Below, piece after piece: positions 11,149 through 22,591 of a stretch of DNA of 64,000 nt. The notes beneath the pieces are model-generated. The model made no database searches, was not told the DNA's origin, and saw only the letters and a list, made by a program, of their open reading frames with translations. Location of the stretch: NCBI GenBank assembly GCA_035048495.1, contig CM068541.1, forward strand, positions 5,959,929 to 6,023,928, read 5' to 3'. Source of the DNA: Euptelea pleiosperma (lineage: Eukaryota > Streptophyta > Magnoliopsida > Ranunculales > Eupteleaceae). The first letter of the stretch is position 1, and every line of letters begins with the position of its first letter. Made by a program: the position numbers and the translations under genes.

Positions 11149-13490
11149 TAAAGGTTGCTTTTTTTACCAAATTTCCTCCAACAAATATGGAATACCCTAC
11201 GGTAGATCCGCGGTCAGATGTAGAGCATGCCCAATCTGCATCTAAGTATCTAAAAACAGAAAAATGCCCACTCGAGGAATACAGAAGACTGCAACTAGGA
11301 GAACCTTGAAATAATGAAGAATTCAAAATAAGGGGGTTTAGACAAGGCTTCGGTGAAGATATCCACAAATTGATTTGAAAATTGAGTTTAACAACTCACA
11401 ATTTCACCAGAAACAACATTCTCTCGAATGTAGTTACAATCAACCTCAATATGCTTGGTCCTCTCATGAGAGACTAGATTAGCCGCAATATGAATGGTAG
11501 CTTGGTCATCACAATGCATTTTCATAGGGATAAAAACCACAATCCCGATTTCATGAAGAAAACTCTGAAGCCATGTGAGCTCACAAGATGTGTGTTATTG
11601 CTCTATACTCAGCCTTGGCACAAGAGAAAGCCACTAGAGGTTGCTTTTTATTCCTCCTGGTCACCAAATTTCATCCAATAAACGTGGAATACCCTGAGGT
11701 AGATCCGCGGTCAGAGGTAAAGCATGCCCAATCTGCAACTGAGTATCTAGAAACCAAAAAATATCCTCTCGAGGAATATAAAGAATTTAGCGAACCGTGC
11801 TTAAATGTGAAGTTCAAGGAGCATGCATAAATTGACTCACCACTCCCATGGCATAAATCGGATCAACCTAGTAATGGTCAAATAGATGAGGCAGCTAACA
11901 AGCCATTACCAAGGCCCAGGATCAAGGAGAAAATCATCATCGTCTATTAAGAGCTTGTGGTTGGATTCCATGGGAATGTCACTTGACCTTGCCCTAAGAG
12001 TACCAGTTAGGGATGCCAATTTTACCCATTTAACCGAAACTGAATTGGGACAAGAACCGAAAACACCAGTTCCGATTCCACATTTTTGGGAACTGAATAA
12101 AAAAGAACTGGAACTAGAAAGAAGAATAGCGGTTCCGGTTCTGGGTACATTGATATGGACCCGAAACTAATAGGAACTGGAACCAATATATAAATATTGT
12201 ATTATTATCAAGATTGGAACCAATATACTTGAAATTGAAATCGAAATCGACCGAAACCAACTAATCGGTCCAGTTCCGGGTCCATCATTTTGAGAACCGA
12301 AACCAATAAGAACCAGAGCCGATAAGAACCGACAATATTGGTTCCAGTTCTGGGTACCTTAGGAACTGAACCGGAACCAACCCATTGATACCCCTAGTAC
12401 CAGTGTCTTTGAGAATATTGAAAACATACTTCCTCTGAGCTCATGAAGAAAACTCCGAAGCCATGTGAGCTCACAAGATGTGTGCCATGGCTCTGTACTT
12501 GGCCTTGGCCCAAGAACAAGCCACTACAGGTTTCGTTTTACTCCTTAGGTTACCAAATTTCCTCCAACAAACGTGGAACCTTGAGGTAAATTCCCGGTAA
12601 GAGGTAGAGCATGCCCAATTTGCATTTAAGTATCTAGAAACATAAAAATGTCCTCTTGAATAATACAGAAGATCATGACCAAGAGAAACCTTGAAATAAC
12701 GAAGAATTCCGCAAACCGTGTTCATATGTGAAGTTCAAAGAACATGCATAAACTAACTCACCACCCCATGACATAAGTCGAATCAAGCCTAACAATAGTC
12801 AAATAGATATGGCGGCTAAAAAGCCGCTAATAGGGTCTGGGATCAGGGAGATCATCATTTATCGAGAACTTGAGGTTGGATTCCATGGGAGTGTCACTTG
12901 GCCTTGCCCTAAGAGTATCGGTGCCTTTGAGAAGATCGAGAGCATACTTCCTTTGATCTCATGAAGAAAACTCCAAATCCATGTGAGCTCACGAGAGGTG
13001 TGAGTCATGGCTCTGTCCTCGTCCTTCGCACAGGAGCAAGCAGCTACAGGCTGCTTTTTTACTCCTCAAGGTTACCAAATTTCCTCCAACAAACGGGGAA
13101 TAACTTGGTAAATCTGCGGTCAGAGGTAGAGCATGCCCAATCTGCATCTGAGAATCTAAAAACACAAAAAAGTCCTCTCGAGGAATACTAAAGACCGTGA
13201 CCAGGAGAAACTTTGAAATAACAAAGAATTCTGCGAATCATGCTCACATGTGAAGTTCGAGGAACATGCATAAATTGACTCACCACTCCCATGGCATACA
13301 TAGGCCGGATCAAGCCTAGTAATACTCAACTAGATGAGGCGGCTAACAAGCCGCTAGTAAGGCCTGGGATCATGGAGCAAATCATCAGCGTCTATCGAGA
13401 ACTTGTGGTTGGATTCCATGGGAGTGTCACTTGGCCTTGCCCTAAGAGTACCAATGTCTTTGAGAAGATCGAGAAAATACTCTCTCTATG
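10795..13490 (-). repeat. Four tandem copies of a ~490-517 bp Copia RNase H segment
   Basis: The landmark AAAACTCTGAAGCCATGTGA recurs at about 11071, 11559, 12450 and 12967. Spacings are 488, 891 (502 after removing the 389-bp MITE at 12008) and 517 bp. Each unit also has the GTTGGATTCCATGGGAGTGT and GAGGTAGAGCATGCCCAATC landmarks. Such arrays arise by unequal exchange. Confidence 0.8.
12008..12396. mobile_element. 389-bp hAT-like MITE inserted in the Copia array
   Basis: Starts TAGGGATGCCAATTTTACCC and ends TTGATACCCCTA. Flanked by the 8-bp repeat GTACCAGT (12000-12007 and 12397-12404), the duplication length of hAT elements. The interior is made of GGAACCGG/CCGGTTCC-type repeats. Similar sequence occurs at 4851-5097. 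Confidence 0.75.
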
Positions 13491-14273
13491 ATAAAAAATA
13501 TGGCTCTACGTGATCTAGCAACCTCTATATCAAAGTATTGCAGGGGGGGCTACGTCTTTGATATCAAATGCCTTGCGAAGGTGTACCTTAAGGTGGTCAA
13601 TGGTTGTACAGTCGTATCTAGTATCAACAATGTCTTCAACATAGAGAAGCAAAACAGATATCTTTGTGACCCATGATAAACGAATACTGAGTGATACCTA
13701 GCAGTGAGTAGATCCAAATGCAATGATTGTTGAATTGATCAAACCAATCACGAGGTGACTACTTAAACACATAATGGCCTTCTTCAACTTACACACTTTG
13801 TGCAGCACTTTCCCTAACTACTAAAGCCTAGGATATGACATGTATACCTCCTCAAGCAAATCATCATGGAGGAATGCATTCTTAACATCTTGATGAAGGG
13901 GCTAATAACGAATTACAGCCAAAGATATCCAAACACAAAGAGAGTTAGTCTATAGAAAGGAAAGAAAGTTATACAGCAATTTAAGTTCTTTGTGATGAAA
14001 CTAATGGAAAGTAAGTTGCAAGAAAATTTAGGAACATGTAGAGTACAAGTACGAGACGAGTAAATCCTAACCGTCCCACAACCACCAATAGGAGATAAAG
14101 ATTCGTCAATGAGCCAAATAGAAGGTACCCCGTTAATTGTGGTCACAAGCTATTCTTATTGCATGTTAGTTGATAAACTGCATGCCATCTAGAACCTTGA
14201 ATTTTGAGATTTTTGTGAAACTTTTGAAGCCTGATGCGCCTCTATTTCCAATTGTATCCTATATCTTTCTACA

Positions 14274-16086
14274 ACCACATCCCAGGTGCTTTTTTGGCAA
14301 CAAGCTCGTGCATAGCTAAAGTAAAGCCAAGGTAAAAAAGGTTATATCTGTCCAATGATATTTGCCTAATGCAACAATGACAAAGGTCACCCCTGGCCTA
14401 CTGCAACACCAATCACAAATTAAACCAGAGGCCGCCTTAAAGCATCAAAGGTACGTATACATATTAGATTCTAGACGCCCTCTACAAAAGTCTTAGTATA
14501 TAATCAGCCAATTTACGATGTCATCTCAAAAAGCCCCCATTAACCTTTAAAACTATAAATCAAAGTTCAAACATTCACGTTTTCCATGGATACTCGATAT
14601 ACTACTAAAAGGCATTCTAACAGTGGCAAATAAGGGCAAAGGGAATTATCATATCATAAACATCAATATCTTTCCCAAATTGACATCAGGCCCCATTAAC
14701 AAATATCAGTAAATAGTTCATCAAAATGGAACAGAAATCCATCTCCTTTGTTCTCACCAAATCCTGATCACAAGCATGTAACCAAAAAAAAAAAACTAAC
14801 TAATACAATCACAAAAATTCTCCATGTATAGTGTAGACTTCATTATTTGCTCAATACTTCCTTCCTCCATCTCAAGCCAAAACAAGGACTTGTAATCTGC
14901 ATAACCCTTTTGAAAGATTCCTAAACATGAGATGCCTTGGGTGGGAGTACAAAACTGGGGTTCACTTGAAACTTGAAAGTTTAACAAGGAATCATCAGTT
15001 CCTACAAGTGAATTGGTTGAAATGTCATTATACATACATCATCCTGGAAGATTTATGGAAACCAAGACTACAAATTCAACCTATGGTGAACATGGTAACT
15101 GAGGTAGTGACTAATCTCTTACCAACTAGAGCTAACTTTGATGGATCAGCAAAGAAAAATAAGTACATCCAATTCAATGAATCAATCTAAGAGCCTAACT
15201 CACAAGTCATACACCCAGTCTGAGGTAGTCAATTAATAGCTAATAATATCACTGACAATAAAAATGGTGGAACTCAGCATCAGGTACTAGTGAACTAAGA
15301 TATATCTTTGTGAATCCACCAACACCTATCCTTGCACTAGATGGCTACTCCACTCATTCCACTAGTCTAATACCTGCCCTCACAGGGAGTGAACAAACTT
15401 TAGAATTTTAGCCAAGTCGTTTCAGTTCTCCCACATGCGTAAGAGCCTGACTCATAGTGAACTCTAGATAATGTGACAACAATTTGGAGTAACAACTCAA
15501 ATGGCTTCAGAATGGACAAGAATAGCTAACAAAATTCTCAATTGGAAATAAGTTGTGGGCTTCAAAACCCACCTTCACCCACTAAAACCTTGCCTATCCC
15601 GAAAAAAAAATAAAATAAAAAAAATAAAGTAAAAACATGTCCTCCTTTCATTCTCTTATTAAGCCTCTTACTACTCTAATATATAATCTGTTCAAACGAA
15701 AAGCACTGCATCCCAGGAAAGAAAAAAATAAATACAAATCAAATCTAAGCTCCCTATCAAAATTCAACATAGAGAGTGTACAAGAGCAATTCAGCATTAT
15801 TTCTCAATCCAAGATCGAGGTAAACTCCAATGAGTAAAAGCATTCAAATCCAAGTGTAGTTATTAAGCATTGAAAAGTTCTGGCTAAGGAATCAAAAAAG
15901 ATCCCAATTTCCAATCAGTGGACATAATTTCACACCCATATACCAAAGAAACGCAACCAGAAAACAAGAGGACACAATCTGATTATTCAGATCACAAAAT
16001 GCATCAAAACAAATAAAAATCCCCAATGTTCTTTGTTTTTTTCTCCCCTAAACAAAACAAGAGAAATTTAAGCATCCCAAAACCTC
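14274..16086. other. No gene seen between the Copia element and the complex I gene
   Basis: Short unrelated ORFs only. The right part presumably includes the 3' UTR of the minus-strand complex I gene. A poly-A-rich AAATAAAATAAA stretch occurs near 15601-15632. Confidence 0.45.
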
Positions 16087-16488
16087 CTACTTCTTGTATC
16101 GAGCTACCTCTTCTTCGTTAGGGAAGAACCCCATGAGCCTTCCTGCAGAGTTCTGGTACGCGTACATGAACCCGCCCAGGAGCCCGATAAGACCTCCAGT
16201 CACCATTGAAGGACCTCTAATGTTAGGCTTTATTCCTGCAAAATCAGTCGCCATTGATGAATATCTCAAAACCCCAGATAGAATTATTACACACACACAC
16301 ACACACACACAGAGCGAGAGAGAGAGGAGTGAACCAGAGAGGTAACCGACGGTGACGGAGACGCCGGTAATGGTGGCAAAGCGAAGGTAGTCGAGAGTGC
16401 TGAAATTCGCCACCGTCTTTGTGAACGGTGGGTTTCGATCGATCACTGGGTACTCGGGCTTCGCCGACGCTGTGATGTCTACGTTCAT
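16087..16488 (-). CDS. Mitochondrial complex I accessory subunit (NADH-ubiquinone oxidoreductase 20.9 kDa-like), two exons
   Basis: Small subunit of respiratory complex I in the inner mitochondrial membrane. It is recognised by resemblance to the plant family with the NADH-ubiquinone oxidoreductase 20.9 kDa N-terminal domain. Exon 1 is 16488 to 16335 and exon 2 is 16235 to 16087. The 99-bp intron has GT at 16334 and AG at 16236, and splicing restores ...GYLSG-IKP.... The product is 100 aa, close to the roughly 106 aa usual for plants. Visible features are a DRNPPFTK motif near the N-terminus, a first hydrophobic stretch (YLRFATITGVSVTVGYLSG), then GPSMVTGGLIGLLGGFMYAY as a glycine-rich membrane segment, and a polar C-terminus. 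The Met of MNVDIT is chosen because homologues begin there. An open frame runs 24 codons further upstream to 16560, but that part looks like leader. The intron carries a (CA)n run. A MITE lies just upstream. The assignment is firm; catalytic activity is not expected of this subunit. Confidence 0.9.
   Translation of the reverse strand: MNVDITASAKPEYPVIDRNPPFTKTVANFSTLDYLRFATITGVSVTVGYLSGSLLSLSLCVCVCVCVIILSGVLRYSSMATDFAGIKPNIRGPSMVTGGLIGLLGGFMYAYQNSAGRLMGFFPNEEEVARYKK
16290..16311. repeat. (CA)n microsatellite inside the complex I gene intron
   Basis: About eleven AC dinucleotides followed by a GAGA run, wholly within the 99-bp intron. When the intron is read through, the minus strand translates this as a run of Val-Cys codons, which confirms that the continuous frame is not the real protein. 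Confidence 0.9.
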
Positions 16489-16559
16489 CTTTATTGGATG
16501 CTGCACACCAGACAGCACTCGACCTGCTGCAGCCTCTGTGCTAGAAGTCTCTACATACA

Positions 16560-16844
16560 AGGGGTGTAAGTTTGGCCCGCCGCAATCGGCCCGGCCCTTT
16601 TTCCGGGCTCGGCTGGCCCGGCCCGGACCGCTATTTATGTGAGCTGGGCATAGATATGACTTCTAAGCCTATGAGTTATTATTGTCCATTTCACCCTAAT
16701 ATTAGTTGCACATTTTTTTAGAATTTCTTTATGCTGAGCCCAAGTAGGCCTGGCCTTGGGTTGGGCTGGGCTTAGGTATTTTAGCAAGCCCGACCTGCCT
16801 CACCCCGACCGTCCTCAGGCCCCGGCCCGATCTGTTTTACATCA
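16560..16844. mobile_element. 285-bp MITE-like insertion with 9-bp target duplication, upstream of the complex I gene
   Basis: The segment is flanked by identical 9-bp direct repeats CTACATACA at 16551-16559 and 16845-16853. It begins AGGGGTGTAAG and ends TTTTACATCA, a weak inverted terminal repeat. The interior is rich in GGCCCGGCCC-type sequence, unlike the surrounding AT-rich DNA. A 9-bp duplication fits Mutator-like elements, but the ends resemble the GGGGTGTnAA elements seen elsewhere in this window (4851, 12008, 34226). No coding capacity is visible. Confidence 0.7.
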
Positions 16845-17153
16845 CTACATACAGATACAAGGCTCTCAATGAATGGGGTTCGAATCGGATTAGGGTTGAT
16901 CTAGAACCGACCCAATAGCTTATCACATTAATATCACAATTCCCATGTTCAGTCCCAATCCAATAGACCATACCTCAATCCAAACCCACTCCAATGGGCT
17001 ATATATTGGAGCATATCAGATCGAATTGGAGCCCTGAATCAATCTAATTGATAAACCTATAAACATTCCATGGGTACCGTCAGGGTCCATGTTCTTGGAG
17101 TTGCATATCACCTGAGGGCATCTTCTTTAATGATATGGTGTTCAAGTTTGATG

Positions 17154-17700
17154 ATTTTTTTTTTTTTTGATAAATCCAAATATATGTATTAAAAAGAGAG
17201 ATCGAGAAGATCTCTAAGTACAAAGATGAAAAACAACAAAGGAAAATTACACCGAAGCACACTCATCTTACTTCAAGGCTTCCTCAAACTTGAATTCCAT
17301 ATCATCGAAAAAAGTGCTTCTCAACTCAGCAAAGATGTTTCCCCAACTAAAAAGGAATGCCTTTATACTAATAAGAGTTTCCTGAAATGATCTTTCATCC
17401 CCTACGAAAACTTCATGCAAAAAAGCAGAACTTCAAAGGTACCTCGGCTTTCTAGATTAAAGGGCAAGGGTAAGAACATGGTAGAGAAGAGCGGGATAAT
17501 GCCTCATAGAGGAAGCTTACCGAGAAACACCCCAATATGAAATGGATCCAAGAAAGAGAATCCTCCATCCCGATATGGAATGGATCCAAGAAAGAGAATC
17601 CTCCTTGGTGCTGTAGACAAAATAATGTTTCAAGCATTCCATCAAAATTCCAAATTGGCTTCTTACGAGGAGATACTTGTGTTTTGCTTCAATTTTTCTT
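17154..17700 (-). pseudogene. LINE 3' end with poly-A tail
   Basis: On the minus strand a short degenerate coding stretch (FSWGNIFAELRSTFFDDMEFKFEEALK) ends in TAA. A 3' UTR with CATCTTTGTACTTAGAGATC and TTTTTAATACATATATTTGG follows, closing with a poly-A of about 15. This is the usual form of a plant LINE 3' end. The 5' part is missing. A ~38-bp tandem duplication lies at 17532-17604. Confidence 0.5.
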
Positions 17701-17757
17701 TTTTTGGTTTTTGGCAGCTTCTATTTAGTTGTCAGAAAGGGAATTGAAATAATAAGT

Positions 17758-17935
17758 GAAACAGGAAACGACCCCTAAAAAATTGTATGATAGGGAAACA
17801 TGAAATAATTAAGAAAACAGCAAAGAAATCACATGGAAATGTGAAACAGGAACAGGAAACGACCCCTAAAAATTGTGTGTTAGGGAAACGAGAAACGGGA
17901 AACGGGAAACGGGAAACGGAAAACGGAAAACGAGG
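17758..17935. repeat. Minisatellite-like GAAACGG repeats
   Basis: A ~87-bp partial duplication (GGAAACGACCCCTAAAAA occurs at about 17764 and 17850) followed by six or seven GGGAAAC/GGAAAAC units at 17883-17932. Confidence 0.7.
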
Positions 17936-18235
17936 TACCTATTGACTAGGGGTATTGTGTGGATTTTGGACTGTTTTCCAAACTAACGTTAATAATGGTA
18001 AAATAACGGATAACAAACCAAATAATAGCCGTCACTTCCGTTATAATCATGCTTATGTAATACATTATGATTTATAAAATGGGGTTCACTTTAAAATACT
18101 TAGATGCCTCATGATTGGTCAGTTCCAATGGGACCCACGAACTCCAGCTGTTGTGGCATCACATCTTTGGTAGATCCCCTTAACAAAAACTTTAGAAGCA
18201 GAGGACTCTCCTAGCCCTATATAGATCATATTTTT

Positions 18236-18510
18236 TGGGCCTGTTGAGTGCATGGATGTTCAGCCCACTTATTGGTGGATAAACAAACTGAAAATCAGCT
18301 TGATGATGATTTCTATCTGTCGGATCTACTACCCAAAAAACATGCTTGAATCCAATGGCTAAAATCGATTTTAAAAAAATACTAAAAAAACTATAACTAG
18401 AGATAACCAATCCTGATTTGTTTGCATATCCAACAAGGGATGGTTTAAATATCCATGTGTTAGTGGGCCCAAAAAAATGTGCTATGTAGGGCCATGAGAG
18501 TCCTCTGCAT
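18236..18510. repeat. Family B-like MITE, degenerate
   Basis: GCATGGATGTTCAGCCCACTTATTGG on the left, TTTAAATATCCATGTGTTAGTGGGCCC on the right and an AAAATCAGCTTGATGATGATTTC core. Confidence 0.55.
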
Positions 18511-19389
18511 CGACTGCATCCTCATGCTGAAACTTGTATTAATATAATATCATTCAACTACTTGTAAATTTGTCCGTCAACATGTTTTCAGCAAGGCAAA
18601 GTGACAAGCAAAGCTCAACAATGTCCTTGACCTAGTCTCAGGTGAGTTTGGTTCTTTATTGACTATTGTTTTTGGCTTCAGCTGCAATTTTTATTTAGTA
18701 TGTTACTGAATCCTTTGCAAGGGATATAGTCACAAAAATCTGTGACTTTCAGAAAAAAAATAGCCAGTTTTTTTGAATTCATGATTCAATCAGTAAAATT
18801 TCAAATTAATCGAAAAACTCAGCAATTAATCGGTAATTTTACCGATTAATCAGTTGAGACCCATTTTTCCCCTTCTCATTTCAATTTATTGAATTTTGAA
18901 TTTTGAATTTTTTATTATTAATCATGAATCGTGTTTAAGAATTATGACTAATTGTTTAAGAATTATGACTAATTATTACGGAATTATAGATGTGTTTTTC
19001 ATCATATATCCAAATTTATTTGAACTTTTCCGACTTGACCTCTTGTTGATTTATCGATGAATCCCGACTTTGTGACTATGAAGGGATATATGACAATTGA
19101 ACATTATCTGGGGAGAAGATGACCTTTCTGAATGATCAAGCACCATCTAGGATCCATATTGAATAGAACTCAAACATTTATGCCTCATGATTGCTCCAAT
19201 TTGGTTGTTGGGTCTCTCTATATTGATCTTCACAGGCTATTCTTTGTCGGACAATGCTAACAATCAAGACCTTAGTTAGCAATTTGGAGTGCGGCAAAAA
19301 TATTGTACGGGAAATGTTTGAGTACAATTCGCATTTGTCATTAAAATTAAATTTAAAAATTCAGCAAAAATAATTTGAAAAAAAAATAA
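18511..19389. other. No gene seen
   Basis: AT-rich DNA with small direct repeats, such as AAGAATTATGACTAATT twice at about 18937-18974. Confidence 0.45.
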
Positions 19390-19840
19390 ACCAAAAAAAA
19401 AAAAAGCAAAATCTTGAAAATTTGTCTTATAAAATTATATTTCATGTTCAAAATCAACAAAATCTCATCCCTAAACCCTCCCCACATTAACCAGAACGTG
19501 CTATTTGAAAACAATATCCTCAAAGGAAAGGCCCTTCCCTTCCTCATACAGCTTAACCCAAAAATAAACCAAACTTTATCTCCTACATAACCTGCTCTAA
19601 TTGAAGGCTTCTGCTCTCAAACACCTTATTGTTCCTCTCCTTCCATAATCCCCATATAACGGCTAATGTTGTCAAAATCTATATTCTCCTCCAAAGTTTG
19701 CTAAATCCCTCCCCTCTTTATGCAAAAAACAACTCCTTGGTCGACTTAGGAGCAGCCCAAACTCCCTTAGCCTCTAGTTGCCTATATCCAATAAAATCTT
19801 TATACTCATTGAACAATATATTTCATGTTAAAAACTGAAT
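19390..19840 (-). pseudogene. LINE zf-RVT end fragment
   Basis: The minus strand gives ILTTLAVIWGLWKERNNKVFE (in one frame with stops nearby), the zf-RVT tail signature of plant LINEs, followed by degenerate sequence to about 19440. Not intact. Confidence 0.6.
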
Positions 19841-21369
19841 AATCCAAGAATAATTCGAAAAAGTTAGTGATTTATTTGAGAATAATTCGATCATGTTCAA
19901 AAATGCGATAATTTTTTCAAACCTTTGAATAGGACATTGTTTGGTTCATTTTTTAAATAATTTGTACGATTCACAAATTTCGAGAATTCGCTAACTAAGG
20001 TTACATCCCGTCTCGTGTTAATTTGTAACCCTTATAGCTATCTATATTATTTTTTCTTTCGCCTCGGGTCGATACGTCTCATTCTGCTAGCTTATCGAGA
20101 CAATGAGACAGAATGATATTCTTAAACCTTATGTGGGACCTGCCTGTTGGTGGGGTCATTTGTGATGCAAGTAAAGATTATTGAGGACAAGAGAAAGAGA
20201 TGGAGCGAACGAGACAAAGCCGAACAATGCTGCTTATCTTCCTATCATCCACATTTTATATATCGGCCAAACCTGTTACTTATCTGCCCTTCACATAGTG
20301 GGGCCCTTTTATGAATGGTGTTAAATTCAAGGACAGGACCTTGTTTTGCCGGTCACTGATCCTAATACTATATTGTAAGTGGCTGTTCTGTTTTATCTGG
20401 GCCCTCGTTTGATAGATCGGCGTGCCATCGTTCAGATCCTGCCAATTTGTAACCAAGGCTTAAAAGCCGCAGTTATAACGGTATACAGACTGGGGGTGTT
20501 ACCGTTTTTCCGTTATAACAGATTGGAATGCACAGGGGCAAAATGGGAAAAGGAAAATAATGGGAAAAAATGGCACTAAAATTCAAGTTTTCAATTAAAT
20601 TATAACGGAAAATAACTGACTTTTTAACAATTTTGTCAGAAATTTTTTGTTATAACGGAAAATAACAGCCTTTATAACAAAAACGAACGGCTGTTATTTT
20701 ATGTGTTATAACGGTACATAAAGTAACCGGGGAAGTCCGAATCAGTTACAACGGCCGTTTTTTAAACCATGTCAGTTATTTATGTTTTAATGACTTCACT
20801 GAATCAAGTTTTGGTGGGTCCAATTTACGAGTTCTATATACTTTTCTAACCGTCTAAATAAGTTGATTGATCATATGGTTGTAATTGTTCCATCAAGTTG
20901 ATTTTTGGTGAAGCTCCCAACGCGACACACTCCCATCAAGTGCATGACGAAGATCAAGATTAAAAAATAATTGCTTGGTAATCTTCAACACCTTGTATTA
21001 AATACATCAACACGATGGGTTTGACTGAAAACCATTGACTTCGTCGGCCGTCCAAAACTCATCAATTTCCAGGTTCTCCACTCCCAAGACAAGGCTTTGA
21101 AGGAAATACATAAAAATAAAAAATAAAAAAAAAACTCTTTCAGCAGCTTCTCAATATTAACCGACCAATCGACAATCGCACGATCTTTATTATTATATAG
21201 ATTTGACCACATTTATTTTTGACCATCAGATCGTTATGATCACCAATCAGTTTGGTTTTGCGTCGTGCACATCATTTGGTGGGACAACATTTAATATTAC
21301 AAGTGCTCATTGGAGTTAAACTTTGATGATATGCGTGATACTCTTAAAGGAGTCAAACTTTGACGACAA
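19841..21369. other. No gene seen apart from the family D MITE
   Basis: Unassigned AT-rich sequence. At 21311-21380, GGAGTYAAACTTTGATGA-like motifs repeat, probably decayed family A ends. Confidence 0.4.
20452..20770. mobile_element. Family D MULE-like MITE
   Basis: AAGGCTTAAAAGCCGCAGTTATAACGG to GGCCGTTTTTTAAACC, with GACTGGGGGTGTTACCG and GTTATAACGGTACATAAAG inside as in the 51221 copy. Confidence 0.65.
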
Positions 21370-21880
21370 GGAGCAATACGAGCCACGTGGCACACTCCTA
21401 GAGGACGCACACTCTTAGAGGACTGACCGTATGGATGTTTCGGTAGACCCACAAATCAAAAATCAGCCCGATTAGTGATTCAAGGCGTTGGATTGGAATT
21501 ATTTCCATGGGTTGACTTTAACCGTGTCCACGTGTCTCATATTGCGCCCTGTCATCAAAGTTTAACTCCTCTTAGAGGACTCTGACCGTATGATGTTTTC
21601 CCAATCCCTACGGGGACCTACAAACCAAAAATCAGCTTGATTAGTGATTTCACACCTTTGGACCTTTGTAACTAAAATAATGGTCAATAATGCAGAAATT
21701 CCACGGTTAAAATCAACCCATTAAATTAACTCCAATCCAACGCCTAGAAATCACTTATCAGGCTGATTTTTGGTTTGCAGGTCCACCTAGGGATTGACCA
21801 AACATCCATACGGTCAGAGTCCTATAAGAGTGTGCCACATGGCTCATATCGCTCACTGTGTCATCAATGTTTTACTCGAA
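21370..21880. repeat. Two family A MITE copies, the first truncated
   Basis: The first (about 21381-21560) has ACGAGCCACGTGGCACACTC and a shortened core, then TGTCATCAAAGTTTAACTCC. The second (about 21562-21878) is nearly full, from TCTTAGAGGACTCTGACCGT to TCATCAATGTTTTACTCG, with mirrored cores. Confidence 0.65.
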
Positions 21881-22237
21881 TACAAGAAGCCCCACAGCCA
21901 AAATGTGAAGAAAAGTCTCCTTAATTAATTAAGAGTTCCAATCAATAATTGGACCAAATATTATCAACAAAACATCACCATCCACTCCTAGCTGGGCTGT
22001 GATGAGGTGGGGCCCATGAATTGTACATCAAAGCAGACCAAGTCCACATCTATAAAAGCAATTTTCAATGGGCCATTTTTGTGCATAGTGTTCCACATCT
22101 GCACACCTCATAATTAATCAAAAACATGAAATTATCTCAACCAACAACCAGAAAACATATACTTCTGACCTCATTGATCTTAAATCAATAAACCCATTGC
22201 CATCAATAACTGTTTATTGGAAACATTATTGCCAACA

Positions 22238-22591
22238 TATGTAACAAGGACACTGACACGGGTGTCAGTGCCCGACACAGAAGAGGGGTCCGACACGGTA
22301 AGCTAAAAAAATATGATACATAGACACATCCGTACATATATTTATTAAAATATATTAATATATATGAATACTTAAAATTATTAATAAAATAACAAAAAAT
22401 AAAAAATAAAGCAGAAAAATTTTATTAATTTATTATTGTATGGAGGATGGAACATATAAACCCGCTTTTAGGGCAATTTTATATTAAAACAAGGGGTGAC
22501 ACGGCCATAAGTGTCCAGATGTGTCGACACTCATGTCCAGAGGTGTCCGACACGGCAAAACACCCTAAAAGTACAGTTTCCTTGTTACATA
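22238..22591. mobile_element. 354-bp MITE with TATGTAACAAGGA ends
   Basis: TATGTAACAAGGACACTG at the left and CAGTTTCCTTGTTACATA at the right are inverted. The inner arms hold GTGTCCGACACGG/GGGTCCGACACGG. AT-rich middle. No target duplication seen. Confidence 0.65.

Larger units (their letters stand above)
10524..14273 (-). mobile_element. Degenerate Ty1/Copia LTR retrotransposon, 3.75 kb, internally deleted and duplicated
   Basis: Read on the minus strand, 27-30 bases of a 5' LTR (TGTAGAAAGATATAGGATAC, from 14273) are followed by a gag-pre-integrase fragment (14146-13913, LHVPKFSCNLLSI). Next comes a reverse-transcriptase piece with DVKNAFLH near 13870 and YVEDI near 13640, the latter replacing YVDD. 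Then come four tandem copies of the RNase H end, the tract CTTGAGGGGGAGTG, and a 234-bp 3' LTR (10757-10524, TGTAGA...TCTACA). Flanks are ACCAG and ACCAC, so four of five target bases match. gag, most of the 5' LTR and the integrase are missing, and frames are broken except in the last RNase H copy. Confidence 0.85.

Noticed and set aside
16489..16560. 24-codon upstream extension of the complex I subunit
   Set aside because: Homologues start at MNVDIT-like sequence, and the extension runs into the target duplication of the neighbouring element.
16870..16890. GGTTCGAATCGG, a tRNA B-box-like match
   Set aside because: No A box, acceptor stem or anticodon arm at suitable spacing.
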